Assembly: GCF_004331285.1 (NCBI RefSeq)
Contig: NZ_SJOH01000015.1
Location: 1 to 64,000 of the forward strand
Reading direction: 5' to 3'
DNA: 64,000 nt
Source: Acinetobacter sp. ANC 3781
GTDB lineage: Bacteria > Pseudomonadota > Gammaproteobacteria > Pseudomonadales > Moraxellaceae
Numbering within the stretch: the stretch's first letter is position 1; every line of letters starts with the position of its first letter. The notes beneath the pieces were generated by a model. It did no database searches. It was given only the letters and a program-made list of their open reading frames with translations, and was not told the DNA's origin. Positions 8,124 through 17,781 of the stretch are shown here, piece after piece. The translations under genes were made by a program, and so were the position numbers.

Positions 8124-10559
8124 TTATTTTTTAGGGTGTAATTTTTCCTTTAACACCGTATAGCTTTTTTGATACAGCTCTAAATCAATATAGCCATCTT
8201 GTTCTAAAGTCAGTTTTTCTATCGACTTTAAAGACAGACGATTTTGGGTTGAATCCACGTAGGCTTGTGCCAAAATATCCGCAACGGCTTTCAAGTGTTG
8301 TGGCTGATCTACATCGTATTCTTGTTTAAAGTTCTGTATATAGTGCTGAGCAAAAATGGCTTTGGGTTGTTTATATTGTTTAACCAGTTGCTGCCATGCC
8401 TGATCCTCAGCATCCTTTGCAACCACAGCGCTGACGATTTGATACACCGCTTCGCCTAACTCATGATTAAACTGCTGATCCAGTTCTAAATCATGTTTCT
8501 TCTGCAATGCTTGAATCTGTTTCAGCGCTTGACCTGTAGGGTTATAAACGTGTTCATTGGCAAACCAATAGGCATAGACTTGTGCAATTTCTTGCAGGCT
8601 TTGTGCATTGTAGTTTTTAAGCAAATCACGATTTTGGGCTGCCATTTGCATTCCCCACAACGCCTGATAAGTCTGTGTATAAGAATGGGTTTGCTGATAC
8701 GTTTTTTCTGCCAATTGCTTGAGTTGTTCATTAAAACTCAGCTTATTTTTCACGGTTGTCGCTATATCCGTTTCAGTTTCTTTTCCCTCTGCTGCAGTAG
8801 AAAAACCACGAACCATATTTTCAATTACCGACCCTTTAGAGATTTCTGCTAAAGACTTGGCTTGACGTAATTGAGTACGGTCAATTGTGCTGGCCTGACC
8901 ATAATTCTGAATATTAAAATCGGCCTGAATATTGACTGTGCCATATTTTTTACTGGCGATTTGTATATCATAATCTACCCGCGTAGCGCGCCCTTGATCA
9001 TCCAGTCCGACATCCATGACTAGTGGTATCTGCTGTGCACTGGCTTTCAGTACTTGCTGAATTTCAGCTTGATGCTTCGCCCATAAGCCTGAAAATGTTT
9101 TGACATCCATCAATTGATCTGACGCATATTGTTCAAAAATAGGACTCAAGCTGCTTAGTGCATCGATCAACTTTGGCTGATCGACTTCTTTGTCTTTGCT
9201 GGCAAAAGCATTTAAATCATATTTATGCTGACAGAAGGTTAAAGCGCCCATCGTGGCACGCTGTGGCTGGCTGATCAATTCTTGACACTGTTGCTGATTT
9301 AAATATTCATCCGCGTCTTGATCTGCGGTTTGCCCTGCATCCGCTACGCTCCTATCTTCGCGTTGCTCTGTTACAACCGTATCCGCTGCCGCAGCCGTTT
9401 CAGCACAGTGCTCAGACCCACCCTCTGTCGAACACTGTGATTGCGCGGCTTGAGCTGGCTCTGCTGTATCACCTTGCCCTAAAGCACTAAAATGCATATC
9501 GATTAATTGGCTTAACTGCAAACTTGATTCAGTTGCTTCATCTTTAGCAGGACTCAGTACATCGTTGGCATCCCCTGTTAAAGCGACAGCTTTATACTGA
9601 GTCTGGGTCGAATCCTGTACTGCTACAGTTGTCACTGCTTGCTCCGCAGCTGCATCTGTCGCCTTAATTCCAACCACTGAGTTCAGAAAATAAGGGCGGT
9701 TGACTTGTTCATATAAAGCCATTTGCAGCTGGAGTCTTTCCAAGGTGGTGCTTAAACGAATTTTCTCCACCACCGCCAAATTTTTATCTTGGGCATTCAA
9801 CGGCAAAGCTTGAATCCCTTTCGGTTCAGCCAATACATAAGACAGTGCATTCACTTGCTTTAAATAATTTGCCAATTTTTTAAAATCAACACGATTGACT
9901 TCATTTTTATATTTCGAAAAATCAATATAGGCAAAACTTGCCTGACTATCTTTATTGACTAAATAAGGCATGAGTGAAAAATAATTGATATAGAATTTAT
10001 AATCATTAAAATCAACCACCATCGGGACTTTGGCATGCACCAAAAGCGTTGGTTTTTCATATTTCGCCTCTAAATTTAAAGAGGCTAGTTTTTGCCGATA
10101 ATGCACTGAACCAGTGTAACTAAACTGAATATTACTTAATAAGTTCAAAGCAAACTGATCAAAGTTACTACCATATCCCTCTTTTGCAGCAGACCGATCG
10201 GTATATGGAAGCTGTTCTTTTGCCAAGGCAGTATATAAATGCTGCTTTTCCTGATGACTTAAACCTACCTTTTGAACATTAAGATATTGTTCAATTTGAT
10301 GCTGTAATATAGGATCTAATTGTGGCGCAACTGCCTGTTGAGTCACTTTCGAGGTTTTTGTCGTATTTGAAGCTGAATTTGCCCGAAAATTCAATTTTCC
10401 TTGATAATCATAGCCCGACGTTTCAAACATGGCATTTAAACCTGTAACGGCTTTTTGCTCTAAGCTCTGTCCAGTATTAGCATTGGATTTAATGACATGT
10501 TGTGAACAAGCACTTAGGCTTAAGGCCATTAAGCATAAAGTTAAATATCTTATTTGCAT
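8124..10559 (-). CDS. Large lipoprotein of unknown function
   Basis: An 811-residue protein with a lipoprotein signal peptide; the lipobox LSAC puts the lipid-carrying cysteine at residue 18. The mature part has two long Gln/Lys/Tyr-rich regions (about 80-360 and 430-810) joined by an Ala/Glu/Asp-rich, low-complexity linker at about 361-420. Four cysteines (376, 385, 425, 443) lie in or near this linker and could form disulfides in the periplasm. The C-terminal half is mostly predicted helix. I recognise no domain. It is monocistronic, convergent with aroE. Being outer-membrane anchored with repeated amphipathic stretches, it may be an envelope scaffold, but that is only inference. Confidence 0.85.
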   Translation of the reverse strand: MQIRYLTLCLMALSLSACSQHVIKSNANTGQSLEQKAVTGLNAMFETSGYDYQGKLNFRANSASNTTKTSKVTQQAVAPQLDPILQHQIEQYLNVQKVGLSHQEKQHLYTALAKEQLPYTDRSAAKEGYGSNFDQFALNLLSNIQFSYTGSVHYRQKLASLNLEAKYEKPTLLVHAKVPMVVDFNDYKFYINYFSLMPYLVNKDSQASFAYIDFSKYKNEVNRVDFKKLANYLKQVNALSYVLAEPKGIQALPLNAQDKNLAVVEKIRLSTTLERLQLQMALYEQVNRPYFLNSVVGIKATDAAAEQAVTTVAVQDSTQTQYKAVALTGDANDVLSPAKDEATESSLQLSQLIDMHFSALGQGDTAEPAQAAQSQCSTEGGSEHCAETAAAADTVVTEQREDRSVADAGQTADQDADEYLNQQQCQELISQPQRATMGALTFCQHKYDLNAFASKDKEVDQPKLIDALSSLSPIFEQYASDQLMDVKTFSGLWAKHQAEIQQVLKASAQQIPLVMDVGLDDQGRATRVDYDIQIASKKYGTVNIQADFNIQNYGQASTIDRTQLRQAKSLAEISKGSVIENMVRGFSTAAEGKETETDIATTVKNKLSFNEQLKQLAEKTYQQTHSYTQTYQALWGMQMAAQNRDLLKNYNAQSLQEIAQVYAYWFANEHVYNPTGQALKQIQALQKKHDLELDQQFNHELGEAVYQIVSAVVAKDAEDQAWQQLVKQYKQPKAIFAQHYIQNFKQEYDVDQPQHLKAVADILAQAYVDSTQNRLSLKSIEKLTLEQDGYIDLELYQKSYTVLKEKLHPKK

Positions 10560-10798
10560 GATTTCTTTTTAAATACCTTATGTTATTTATACTTAAATAC
10601 TGATCAATGTAAATTTTTGATCAAAATCAAAGTTTATACTTTAACAAAAAAAGATTTTCTAAGCCGTTTAATTCTCATTGTTATTCGCTTTTCTGACATT
10701 TTTCTAAGGCTCCACCATCAATGTATTTTGATGAACAATGTGAATAATCAAACTATCGATTCGTAATCCAAAACTATTTCTAAATTAGGATTAACACT

Positions 10799-12622
10799 AT
10801 GCCAGCTTATAAAGCTCCTTTACACGACATTCGCTTTTTAATGAATGAAGTTTTTAATTACCCAGAACATTATAAAACTTTATCTAATGGCGAATTGGCC
10901 GACGCTGACACTGTAGATATGATTCTTGAAGGTGCAGCAGATTTTTGTGAAAACGTCCTTTCTCCTTTAAACCAGTCGGGTGATGAAGAAGGTTGTCATT
11001 TTGAAAATGGCGAAGTTAAAACCCCAAAAGGCTTTAAAGAAGCCTATGACCAATTTGTACAAGGTGGCTGGCAAGGTCTGTCTTATCCTGAAGAGTTTGG
11101 TGGTCAAGGCTTGCCGATGTCGCTTAACCTGATCAAATCTGAAATGATGGGGACAGCCAACTGGTCATTCACCATGTATCCAGGTTTGAGCATGGGCTGT
11201 ATGAATACCATCATGCAATTTGGTACTGAAGAACAAAAAAATACCTACATGCCGCATTTAACTGCGGGAACCTGGTCGGGCACCATGTGTTTGACTGAAC
11301 CACAATGTGGTACAGACTTAGGTCAAGTCAAAACCAAAGCTGAACCACAAGCAGATGGCACCTATAAAATTACCGGGACAAAAATCTTCATCTCTGCAGG
11401 TGAACATGACCTGACTGAAAATATTGTCCATATTGTGCTTGCTCGCCTTCCAGATGCACCTGCAGGTACGCGCGGTATTTCGCTGTTTATCGTGCCTAAA
11501 TTTACCCCGAATGCTGATGGTGGAGTGGGTGAACGTAACCCTGTGACTTGTGGCTCAATTGAACACAAAATGGGGATCCGTGCTTCTGCAACTGCTGTTT
11601 TAAATTTTGATGCTGCGACAGGTTACCTGATTGGTGAACCGCACAAAGGTTTGCATGCCATGTTTACCTTTATGAACACTGCACGTATCGGTACAGCAGT
11701 TCAAGGTATTGCACATGCAGAATTGTCATTTCAGGGTGCATTACCGTATGCCAAAGAGCGTATGTCTATGCGTGCGCTATCAGGCAAGAAAGACCCTGAC
11801 CAAGTGGCTGATGCAATCATTCACCATGCTGACGTGCGTCGTATGTTGCTAACGCAAAAAGCCATTGCTGAAGGTGGTCGTGCCATGATTTATCATGCTG
11901 CACAGCTTGCTGACAAAATGACGGATGCGCTGACTCAAGGCGACCAAGCAAAGTTTGAGGAATATGATGACAAACTGGGCTTCTACACTCCAATCTTGAA
12001 AGGTTTCTTGACTGAACTCGGTCTTGAAGCAGCGAACCACGGTATGCAAGTGTTCGGTGGTCATGGTTATATTAAAGAACATGGCATGGAACAAATTGTC
12101 CGTGATGCGCGTATCGCTACCCTGTATGAAGGTACAACCGGTGTTCAGGCGCTCGACTTGATTGGTCGTAAAGTTCTGCTTTCTTCTAAAGGCAAAGTGG
12201 TTCGTGACTATACGGCTGAAATTTTACGTTTCTGTGGTCGTCATGCACGTAACAAATACATGCGCCGTTTTGCATGGGACTTAACCAAGATTTGTGCACA
12301 ATGGAACGCTTTAACTGTACGCATTATGCTTGCAGCACGTAAAGATCGTGATATCGTCTCTTCAGCATCTACAGATTTCTTGATGTTTTCGGGTTATGCG
12401 ATGATGGCATATTACTGGGCTCAACAAGCTGCAGTTGCTTCTGAGAAATTGGAAGCGGGTAACGGCACAGAAACGCCTGAATTCTATAAAGCAAAAATCA
12501 AAGTGGCCGATTTCTACTTTGAGCGTTTATTACCTCGTACCCAAGGTCATGCCGAAGCCATGGTGAATCCATCGAAAACCATGATTTCTTTAGCACCTGA
12601 ACACTTCAGCTTTGACTACTAA
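10799..12622 (+). CDS. Acyl-CoA dehydrogenase with extended C-terminal domain
   Basis: FAD-dependent dehydrogenation of acyl-CoA in fatty acid oxidation. At 607 residues it belongs to the long FadE5/DmdC-like branch with an extra C-terminal acyl-CoA dehydrogenase domain, rather than the 380-residue short type. FAD-binding TMCLTEPQCGTDLG and KIFISAGEHDL are present, and the expected catalytic base is Glu444 in LYEGTTGVQALDLIG. The protein ends SLAPEHFSFDY. Substrate chain length cannot be told from sequence; Acinetobacter carries many paralogues. The gene stands alone with its own terminator. Confidence 0.93.
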   Translation: MPAYKAPLHDIRFLMNEVFNYPEHYKTLSNGELADADTVDMILEGAADFCENVLSPLNQSGDEEGCHFENGEVKTPKGFKEAYDQFVQGGWQGLSYPEEFGGQGLPMSLNLIKSEMMGTANWSFTMYPGLSMGCMNTIMQFGTEEQKNTYMPHLTAGTWSGTMCLTEPQCGTDLGQVKTKAEPQADGTYKITGTKIFISAGEHDLTENIVHIVLARLPDAPAGTRGISLFIVPKFTPNADGGVGERNPVTCGSIEHKMGIRASATAVLNFDAATGYLIGEPHKGLHAMFTFMNTARIGTAVQGIAHAELSFQGALPYAKERMSMRALSGKKDPDQVADAIIHHADVRRMLLTQKAIAEGGRAMIYHAAQLADKMTDALTQGDQAKFEEYDDKLGFYTPILKGFLTELGLEAANHGMQVFGGHGYIKEHGMEQIVRDARIATLYEGTTGVQALDLIGRKVLLSSKGKVVRDYTAEILRFCGRHARNKYMRRFAWDLTKICAQWNALTVRIMLAARKDRDIVSSASTDFLMFSGYAMMAYYWAQQAAVASEKLEAGNGTETPEFYKAKIKVADFYFERLLPRTQGHAEAMVNPSKTMISLAPEHFSFDY

Positions 12623-12640
12623 GTTGTAAAGTCTAAATTA

Positions 12641-12668
12641 AAAAAAGAGCACTTCGGTGCTCTTTTTT
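12641..12668 (+). terminator. Terminator of the acyl-CoA dehydrogenase gene
   Basis: 12-bp perfect stem AAAAAAGAGCAC with TTCG tetraloop followed by T-run, 19 bases after the stop. Confidence 0.92.
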
Positions 12669-12746
12669 ATACGCTACAATAATCTCAATGCAAGCTCAAT
12701 TTTCAAAGGCATAGAATAATGAAAAATCAATCCGCTGGTCTTGAAG

Positions 12747-13706
12747 ATGAAAAAAATATTTTCGATTCTAAGTCGCTTTTATCAGAGATATAGTGCAACT
12801 ATCCCTCTAAACACTCATCATCTTGAACAAAATTTTGATTCTTCTTCTCCTCCCAACCTAGGTGATACTGCCCAGTCGATTACCCTGATCAGAACAGGAC
12901 TGGGTAATGATCATATTATTCAAGGCTTAGCGCTCGATCATAGGCACGGGCTTTTGTACACCACGCATGTCGAGGGCACTCCTGAACAAGGCGTGATTAA
13001 CAGATTTAAAATCCACAGCTCCAATTTATGGACTGCACAAGATGCTCAGAAACCTTCAGCCCTGTTTGGTCATCAAGGCATTGCTGTCGATCCGCTGAGT
13101 GATTGTATTTTTGCTTCTGCTGGCTCTGCCATTCCGAATAAGAGTTGGTATATGGTCAAATTTCAATATATGTCTAATGCAGGACCCAGCAATACTCAAG
13201 TGATTCAGGTATTTGATAAAACATATAACCAGATGACCAATACCATGCCTTCCATCACCCCCGATGGAAAATATCTGCTGGTACGAGGGAATAACTATGA
13301 AATGAATGTCATCCGTATTTTTAAATTAGATTTGATTAACCAAAAAAACTTAACCGATATTCGTTTCTTGTATGAAGATGAATGGCCTATTGATTCAGGT
13401 TTCACTCATGACAAATCTGCATTTCAAGGTCTAACTACTGATGGAAAATATGTGTATCTGTTAAGTGGAAATAAAAATAAAGGGCCTAAAAGAATTTATG
13501 TTTATAACCTAACAGGCAAATTGATTCAAAAAATGGATCATGTGACACTCGGTCATTTTGATACCTTATCCAATCCTGCCATTCAATATTGGGAGCCAAA
13601 AGGCCTAACGGTAGATAGTCAAAACCATCAGCTCTATATTTTATATACCATAGGCAATAGCGGCCAATTCTTAGGCCGTATTTATCGAATGAAAATTAAT
13701 ACATAA
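12747..13706 (+). CDS. Beta-propeller-like protein resembling helveticin J family
   Basis: About 319 residues from ATG 12747 (a TTG at 12741 is also in frame). The sequence shows blade-like repeats: QGLALDHRHGLLYTTH, GHQGIAVDPLSDCIFASAG, PSITPDGKYLLVRGNN, FQGLTTDGKYVYLLSGN and PKGLTVDSQNHQLYILYT. This pattern resembles the class III bacteriocin helveticin J family, a name often applied to such proteins in Acinetobacter, but bactericidal activity is unproven. No classical signal peptide is seen. Start uncertainty: a better Shine-Dalgarno (AAAGG) precedes an overlapping 24-codon frame beginning at 12719, so either a leader peptide or a 5' frameshift is possible. Confidence 0.6.
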   Translation: MKKIFSILSRFYQRYSATIPLNTHHLEQNFDSSSPPNLGDTAQSITLIRTGLGNDHIIQGLALDHRHGLLYTTHVEGTPEQGVINRFKIHSSNLWTAQDAQKPSALFGHQGIAVDPLSDCIFASAGSAIPNKSWYMVKFQYMSNAGPSNTQVIQVFDKTYNQMTNTMPSITPDGKYLLVRGNNYEMNVIRIFKLDLINQKNLTDIRFLYEDEWPIDSGFTHDKSAFQGLTTDGKYVYLLSGNKNKGPKRIYVYNLTGKLIQKMDHVTLGHFDTLSNPAIQYWEPKGLTVDSQNHQLYILYTIGNSGQFLGRIYRMKINT

Positions 13707-13857
13707 AAAAATAAAATTGGTAAAAGCTGAATATTTTCAATCGACTCGCCATTTAGATATAAATTAAAGATCACAAAGGTTTCTTTTTTAAAAAATAAGC
13801 ACCATTACAATGGTTCGCACTCCAAATTTCCCCAGATACCCGCAAATATCGTTAATA

Positions 13858-13883
13858 AAAAAGAGCACTAAGACACTCTTTTT
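13858..13883. terminator. Probable terminator in the 13.7-14.4 kb gap
   Basis: 8-bp stem AAAAAGAG/CTCTTTTT, bidirectional, 150 bases after the propeller gene stop. The rest of the 715-base gap (13707-14421) contains the repeat at 14183-14391 and otherwise AT-rich DNA without a supportable gene. Confidence 0.6.
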
Positions 13884-14182
13884 ATCAAGCTTCGAACTTC
13901 AAATTCACACTCTATGAGTTGTCAAAATTTTGATTTTTATCCACTATTTTTATTTCATTAAATAGATACGCGTAAATACCCTTCACAAGCTACTCTAAAT
14001 TTGAAAATAATGTTTTTGCGAGAGAATAGTTCAATTGAGGAAGTACAACAAGTTTTGTGAATGGCGGAAATTTTTAGTTCTTTTTTCAAAAGAAACAAAC
14101 GAACTCCTTTTATACGATGCACAAATAGTAAGACTCCGCTGTGAACGCTTTTATTTTAGGTAATTCTATAGCTGAAGCTCAT

Positions 14183-14391
14183 TCATTACTTTAGTTTCAT
14201 CATGAACAGCAAAGCAGCTGCACAAGAACAAAACCACCTTATGAATATTTGAAACATGTTTCAAATATTCTCATCGCAAAACTCGTCAAATACCGTCTAA
14301 TTATTTTGTTCCTGGCAGAGACATTAAGCTTTTAATCTTGCAGTGCAATGCATCTCATGCCTCAAACAGTTATCGAGGGCTTTATCGTGTA
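14183..14391 (-). repeat. Intergenic repeat copy A with 28-bp palindrome
   Basis: Read on the minus strand this stretch matches the plus strand at 35284-35484 over roughly 200 bases. Shared blocks include AACTGTTYGAGGCA, TTATGTYTCTGC, TTTGACGAGTTTTGCGATGA and GTGGTTTTGTTCTTG. At its centre is a perfect 28-bp palindrome (14243-14270, half-site GAATATTTGAAACA). No transposase or terminal inverted repeats are evident. It may be a small non-autonomous element or a structured RNA. Confidence 0.8.
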
Positions 14392-14421
14392 TCCAATTTT
14401 TTCTTAGAGAGCAGTATCTTA

Positions 14422-15576
14422 TTAAAGAAACTCTTCCAGCACTGAATTTAAAAACACATGCCCCTGCTCGGTACAAGACAAACGGTTTTGATCTTCAACC
14501 ATGAGCTTTCTAGCACGTAATGAATTTAAAAGTTCATTTAAAGTAATCAAGTCTAAACCTGTACGCTCGTGATAAAGTTTTGCGTCTACGCCATTATTTA
14601 AACGTAAGGCATTCATCATAAATTCAAACGGCATGTCTTCATTTTCAATTTTTTTAAACTGAAGATGCTCAGCGGGAACTTTAGCCAAATAATCCTTTGG
14701 CAAACGGGTCTTTTGAAAACGATACACACCATCAGGCTGTGTTACTTTGCCATGCGCTCCCGCGCCAATTGCCAGATAATCACCAAATTGCCAGTAATTG
14801 AGATTATGTGCAGAAGGCTTTTCCTTACGCCAGGCCGAGACTTCATAATTCACAAAACCATTGGCTTTTAAATATGCCTCGCCCTGTTCCTGAATCTCTT
14901 CCAGCACATCTTCAACTGGCAAAACAGGTTGAGTGCGGAAAAATACTGTATTCGGTTCAATGGTGAGTTGATACCACGATACATGAGTAGCGCCATTTTC
15001 CACCGCCAGTTTTAAATCATTTAAAGCTTGCTCTAGCGTCTGTTCCGGCAAGCCATGCATCAAATCCACATTGATACGTTCAAAACCGGCATCACGGGCT
15101 AAATGAATCGCATTAATCGCATCATTATTACTGTGAATACGACCTAATTTTTTTAGGTGATCCGTATTAAAACTTTGTACTCCTATCGAAAGACGGTTAA
15201 TCCCTGCTTCTAAATACTCCGCAAAAGGATCATGTTCCACGGTTCCTGGATTGGCTTCCAAGGTAATTTCACAGCCATCTTCAAAGGCAATAATGCTTTT
15301 AAGTTGCTCGAATAACCACACGTAACCTTTGGCAGAAATCAGTGACGGCGTCCCACCCCCAATAAAAACACTATGAATCTTGCGATTTTGGGCAAATTCA
15401 ACCTGGGTGTTAAAGTCTGCCACCAAAGCTTGTAAATATTCCTGCTCTAAATCTAAAGACAGTTTCCCGTCTGGCACAGCATGCGAATTAAAGTCGCAAT
15501 ACGGACATTTACGCACACACCAAGGCATATGGATATATAAAGACAATGGAACAAGTGCAGGATTTAATTCAGCCAA
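14422..15576 (-). CDS. hemW: Radical SAM haem chaperone HemW (HemN-like)
   Basis: A 384-residue radical SAM protein. The 4Fe-4S cysteines are Cys20, Cys24 and Cys27 in PWCVRKCPYCDF, followed by FIGGGTPSL, EANPGTVE, RLSIGVQSF and LMHGLPEQT. It matches E. coli YggW/HemW (378) closely rather than true HemN, and ends with the HemN C-terminal domain (LNSVLEEFL). HemW is understood to bind haem and insert it into haemoproteins. The only workable start is TTG at 15576, since a stop codon lies four codons upstream and the first ATG is inside the domain. Confidence 0.92.
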   Translation of the reverse strand: MAELNPALVPLSLYIHMPWCVRKCPYCDFNSHAVPDGKLSLDLEQEYLQALVADFNTQVEFAQNRKIHSVFIGGGTPSLISAKGYVWLFEQLKSIIAFEDGCEITLEANPGTVEHDPFAEYLEAGINRLSIGVQSFNTDHLKKLGRIHSNNDAINAIHLARDAGFERINVDLMHGLPEQTLEQALNDLKLAVENGATHVSWYQLTIEPNTVFFRTQPVLPVEDVLEEIQEQGEAYLKANGFVNYEVSAWRKEKPSAHNLNYWQFGDYLAIGAGAHGKVTQPDGVYRFQKTRLPKDYLAKVPAEHLQFKKIENEDMPFEFMMNALRLNNGVDAKLYHERTGLDLITLNELLNSLRARKLMVEDQNRLSCTEQGHVFLNSVLEEFL

Positions 15577-15699
15577 GGAATAAGCTCAAAACAACAGAAA
15601 ACGGGAAATATATTTTAACATGACTGCATCAAGACGCTAAAGAATACTGTGGATGATTGTTTTAGACTGAGAAAAACTCAACAAGAATACATACTTAAT

Positions 15700-16161
15700 A
15701 TGATGAAAATATCCAGTCAGTTACTTTTTCTGTTACCGCTTGCGATGGGTATCGGTGTTGCGATGAGTTTGCAAAACGCCTTAAATAATCAATTACGTGA
15801 ATATTTACATTCTCCCTTGCAAGCTGCCCTTTTATCTTTTTTGGTTGGTACAATAGTGCTTGCCATACTGGTTTTTTTTCAATCCGCAGAAAAACCTCAT
15901 TTTGCAACTTTAATCCAGATTCCCTGGTTTCTTTGGTTAGGTGGTTTTTTAGGCGTTTATGCCATCAGTTTGAGTATTTATGCTGTCCCTAAACTGGGTT
16001 TTCTCATCCTGACCGGACTGGTTATTTTTGGGCAAATCGCCATGTCGATATTACTGGACCATTTTGGCTGGTTTGGGACTGAAAAAACCCCAATTAACTG
16101 GCAACGCCTTTTAGGAAGTATGGTTATTTTCGTTGGCGTACTGCTTACTTTGCAACGCTAA
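15700..16161 (+). CDS. DMT-like membrane protein of the YdcZ/DUF606 family
   Basis: About 153 residues with five hydrophobic segments, beginning near SSQLLFLLPLAMGIGVAMS. The motif LQNALNNQLREYL followed by ALLSFLVGTIVL is typical of the YdcZ (DUF606) family, small drug/metabolite-transporter relatives that often work as pairs. The frame is open to 15649, but ATG at 15700 (or 15703) matches the family N-terminus. It ends 38 bases before abeM on the same strand, so the two are probably cotranscribed. Substrate unknown. Confidence 0.82.
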   Translation: MMKISSQLLFLLPLAMGIGVAMSLQNALNNQLREYLHSPLQAALLSFLVGTIVLAILVFFQSAEKPHFATLIQIPWFLWLGGFLGVYAISLSIYAVPKLGFLILTGLVIFGQIAMSILLDHFGWFGTEKTPINWQRLLGSMVIFVGVLLTLQR

Positions 16162-16199
16162 CGGTCATGATCTTTATTAATAAATAATGAGTATTTTTT

Positions 16200-17558
16200 G
16201 TGTCTAATGTCACTGCTTTAACGACAACAAACCGCTTTGAATTAAAGCAACTCTTTCATTTGATGATTCCCATTTTAATCACCCAATTTTCCCAAGCAGG
16301 TTTGGGTTTAATTGATACCATTATGGCGGGACATCTCTCCCCAACTGACCTTGCTGCCATTGCAGTCGGTGTAGGTTTATGGATTCCGGTGATGCTGTTA
16401 TTCAGTGGCATCATGATTGCGACCACCCCTTTGGTTGCAGAAGCCAACGGAGCACGTACCCCTGAAAAAATTGCCACCATTGCACGGCAGTCGCTTTGGG
16501 TCGCATTTATTCTCGGAATCATTGCAGCATTGATTTTACAAGTCATGCCATTTTTGTTGCCTATTTTAGGCGTACCTGAAGCGTTACTGCCAAAAGCCAG
16601 CTTGTTCTTGCATGCCATTGGTTTAGGTATGCCGGCAGTGACGATGTATGCAGCGCTACGCGGTTACTCTGAAGCACTGGGCTATCCACGCCCGGTTACT
16701 GTCATTAGTCTGATTGCACTGGTTGCACTGATTCCACTGAACTTAATTTTTATGTATGGCTTAGGCCCGATTCCTGAACTGGGCAGTGCCGGCTGTGGAT
16801 TCGCCACCGCTATTTTGCAATGGCTGATGTTTATTGCTTTGGCCACTTATGTTTTTAAAAATAAAGCTTACCGTAAAACCCAAGTTTTTGCCGCATGGGA
16901 AAAAATTGATCCATACTGGGTAAAACGTATTTTACAGCTCGGTTTCCCGATCGGTTTAGCCATCTTCTTTGAAGTCAGTATTTTTAGTACCGCAGCAATA
17001 GTTTTAAGCCCTTTGGGCGAAACCTTGGTTGCAGCACATCAGATTGCCATTTCCGTGACCTCGCAATTGTTTATGATTCCAATGTCGCTCGCAATTGCGC
17101 TCACCATTCGTATTGGTACTTATTATGGTGAGAAAAACTGGCAGGCGATGCGTAAAGTTCAGTATCTGGGATTACTGACCGGGACAATTTTAGCGCTTGC
17201 CACCATGGCACTGATCTGGTTCTTCCGGCCTGAAATCGTCTCGATTTACACTTCAGATTATGAGGTGGCACAAGTGGCCATGTATCTGTTGTTATTTGCG
17301 ATTGCCTATCAGTTAATGGATGCATGGCAAGTCAGTGCAGCAGGTTGCCTGCGTGGCATGCAAGATACCAAAGGACCAATGTGGATCACCATGATCGCTT
17401 ATTGGGTGATTGCCTTGCCTGTTGGTATTTACTTGGCACGCTTTACAGAAATGAAAGCGGCTGGAGTGTGGGTCGGTTTAATTGTTGGTTTAACTGTTGC
17501 CTGTGTGCTGTTATTAACCCGTTTATATCGGATTAATCACCGAATTAAAACTGCTTAA
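16200..17558 (+). CDS. abeM: MATE family multidrug efflux pump AbeM
   Basis: 452 residues with twelve hydrophobic segments. It is nearly the same as Acinetobacter AbeM over long stretches, for example GLIDTIMAGHLS, SGIMIATTPLVAEA, MYAALRGYSEALG, SVTSQLFMIPMSLA and AAGCLRGMQDT. AbeM exports fluoroquinolones, aminoglycosides and dyes in exchange for H+ or Na+. Translation begins at GTG 16200 (MSNVTAL). The gene follows the YdcZ-like gene by 38 bases and is followed by a large hairpin. Confidence 0.94.
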   Translation: MSNVTALTTTNRFELKQLFHLMIPILITQFSQAGLGLIDTIMAGHLSPTDLAAIAVGVGLWIPVMLLFSGIMIATTPLVAEANGARTPEKIATIARQSLWVAFILGIIAALILQVMPFLLPILGVPEALLPKASLFLHAIGLGMPAVTMYAALRGYSEALGYPRPVTVISLIALVALIPLNLIFMYGLGPIPELGSAGCGFATAILQWLMFIALATYVFKNKAYRKTQVFAAWEKIDPYWVKRILQLGFPIGLAIFFEVSIFSTAAIVLSPLGETLVAAHQIAISVTSQLFMIPMSLAIALTIRIGTYYGEKNWQAMRKVQYLGLLTGTILALATMALIWFFRPEIVSIYTSDYEVAQVAMYLLLFAIAYQLMDAWQVSAAGCLRGMQDTKGPMWITMIAYWVIALPVGIYLARFTEMKAAGVWVGLIVGLTVACVLLLTRLYRINHRIKTA

Positions 17559-17567
17559 CTATCTCGA

Positions 17568-17600
17568 TCTCATTCCTTTTCTCATGAAAAAGGAATGAGA
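17568..17600 (+). terminator. Hairpin after abeM, probable terminator lacking a strong U-tract
   Basis: 13-bp stem (TCTCATTCCTTTT and complement) with a 6-base loop, 10 bases after the abeM stop. No continuous T-run follows, so it may protect the mRNA 3' end or terminate weakly. Confidence 0.55.
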
Positions 17601-17781
17601 TGAATAATAATATGAATAAAAAATAATCATAACCACTTCATCTCTTTAAGCTTCAAAAAATACTTTTAATTTTAAAAATTGCACAGTAAAAATGCAGCTT
17701 TTAACAATTTAAAGTAGGCAATATCAAGTTTAACGCCTATGATCATTAAAACACTTCTATGATGATCTTGAGGAATATCGC

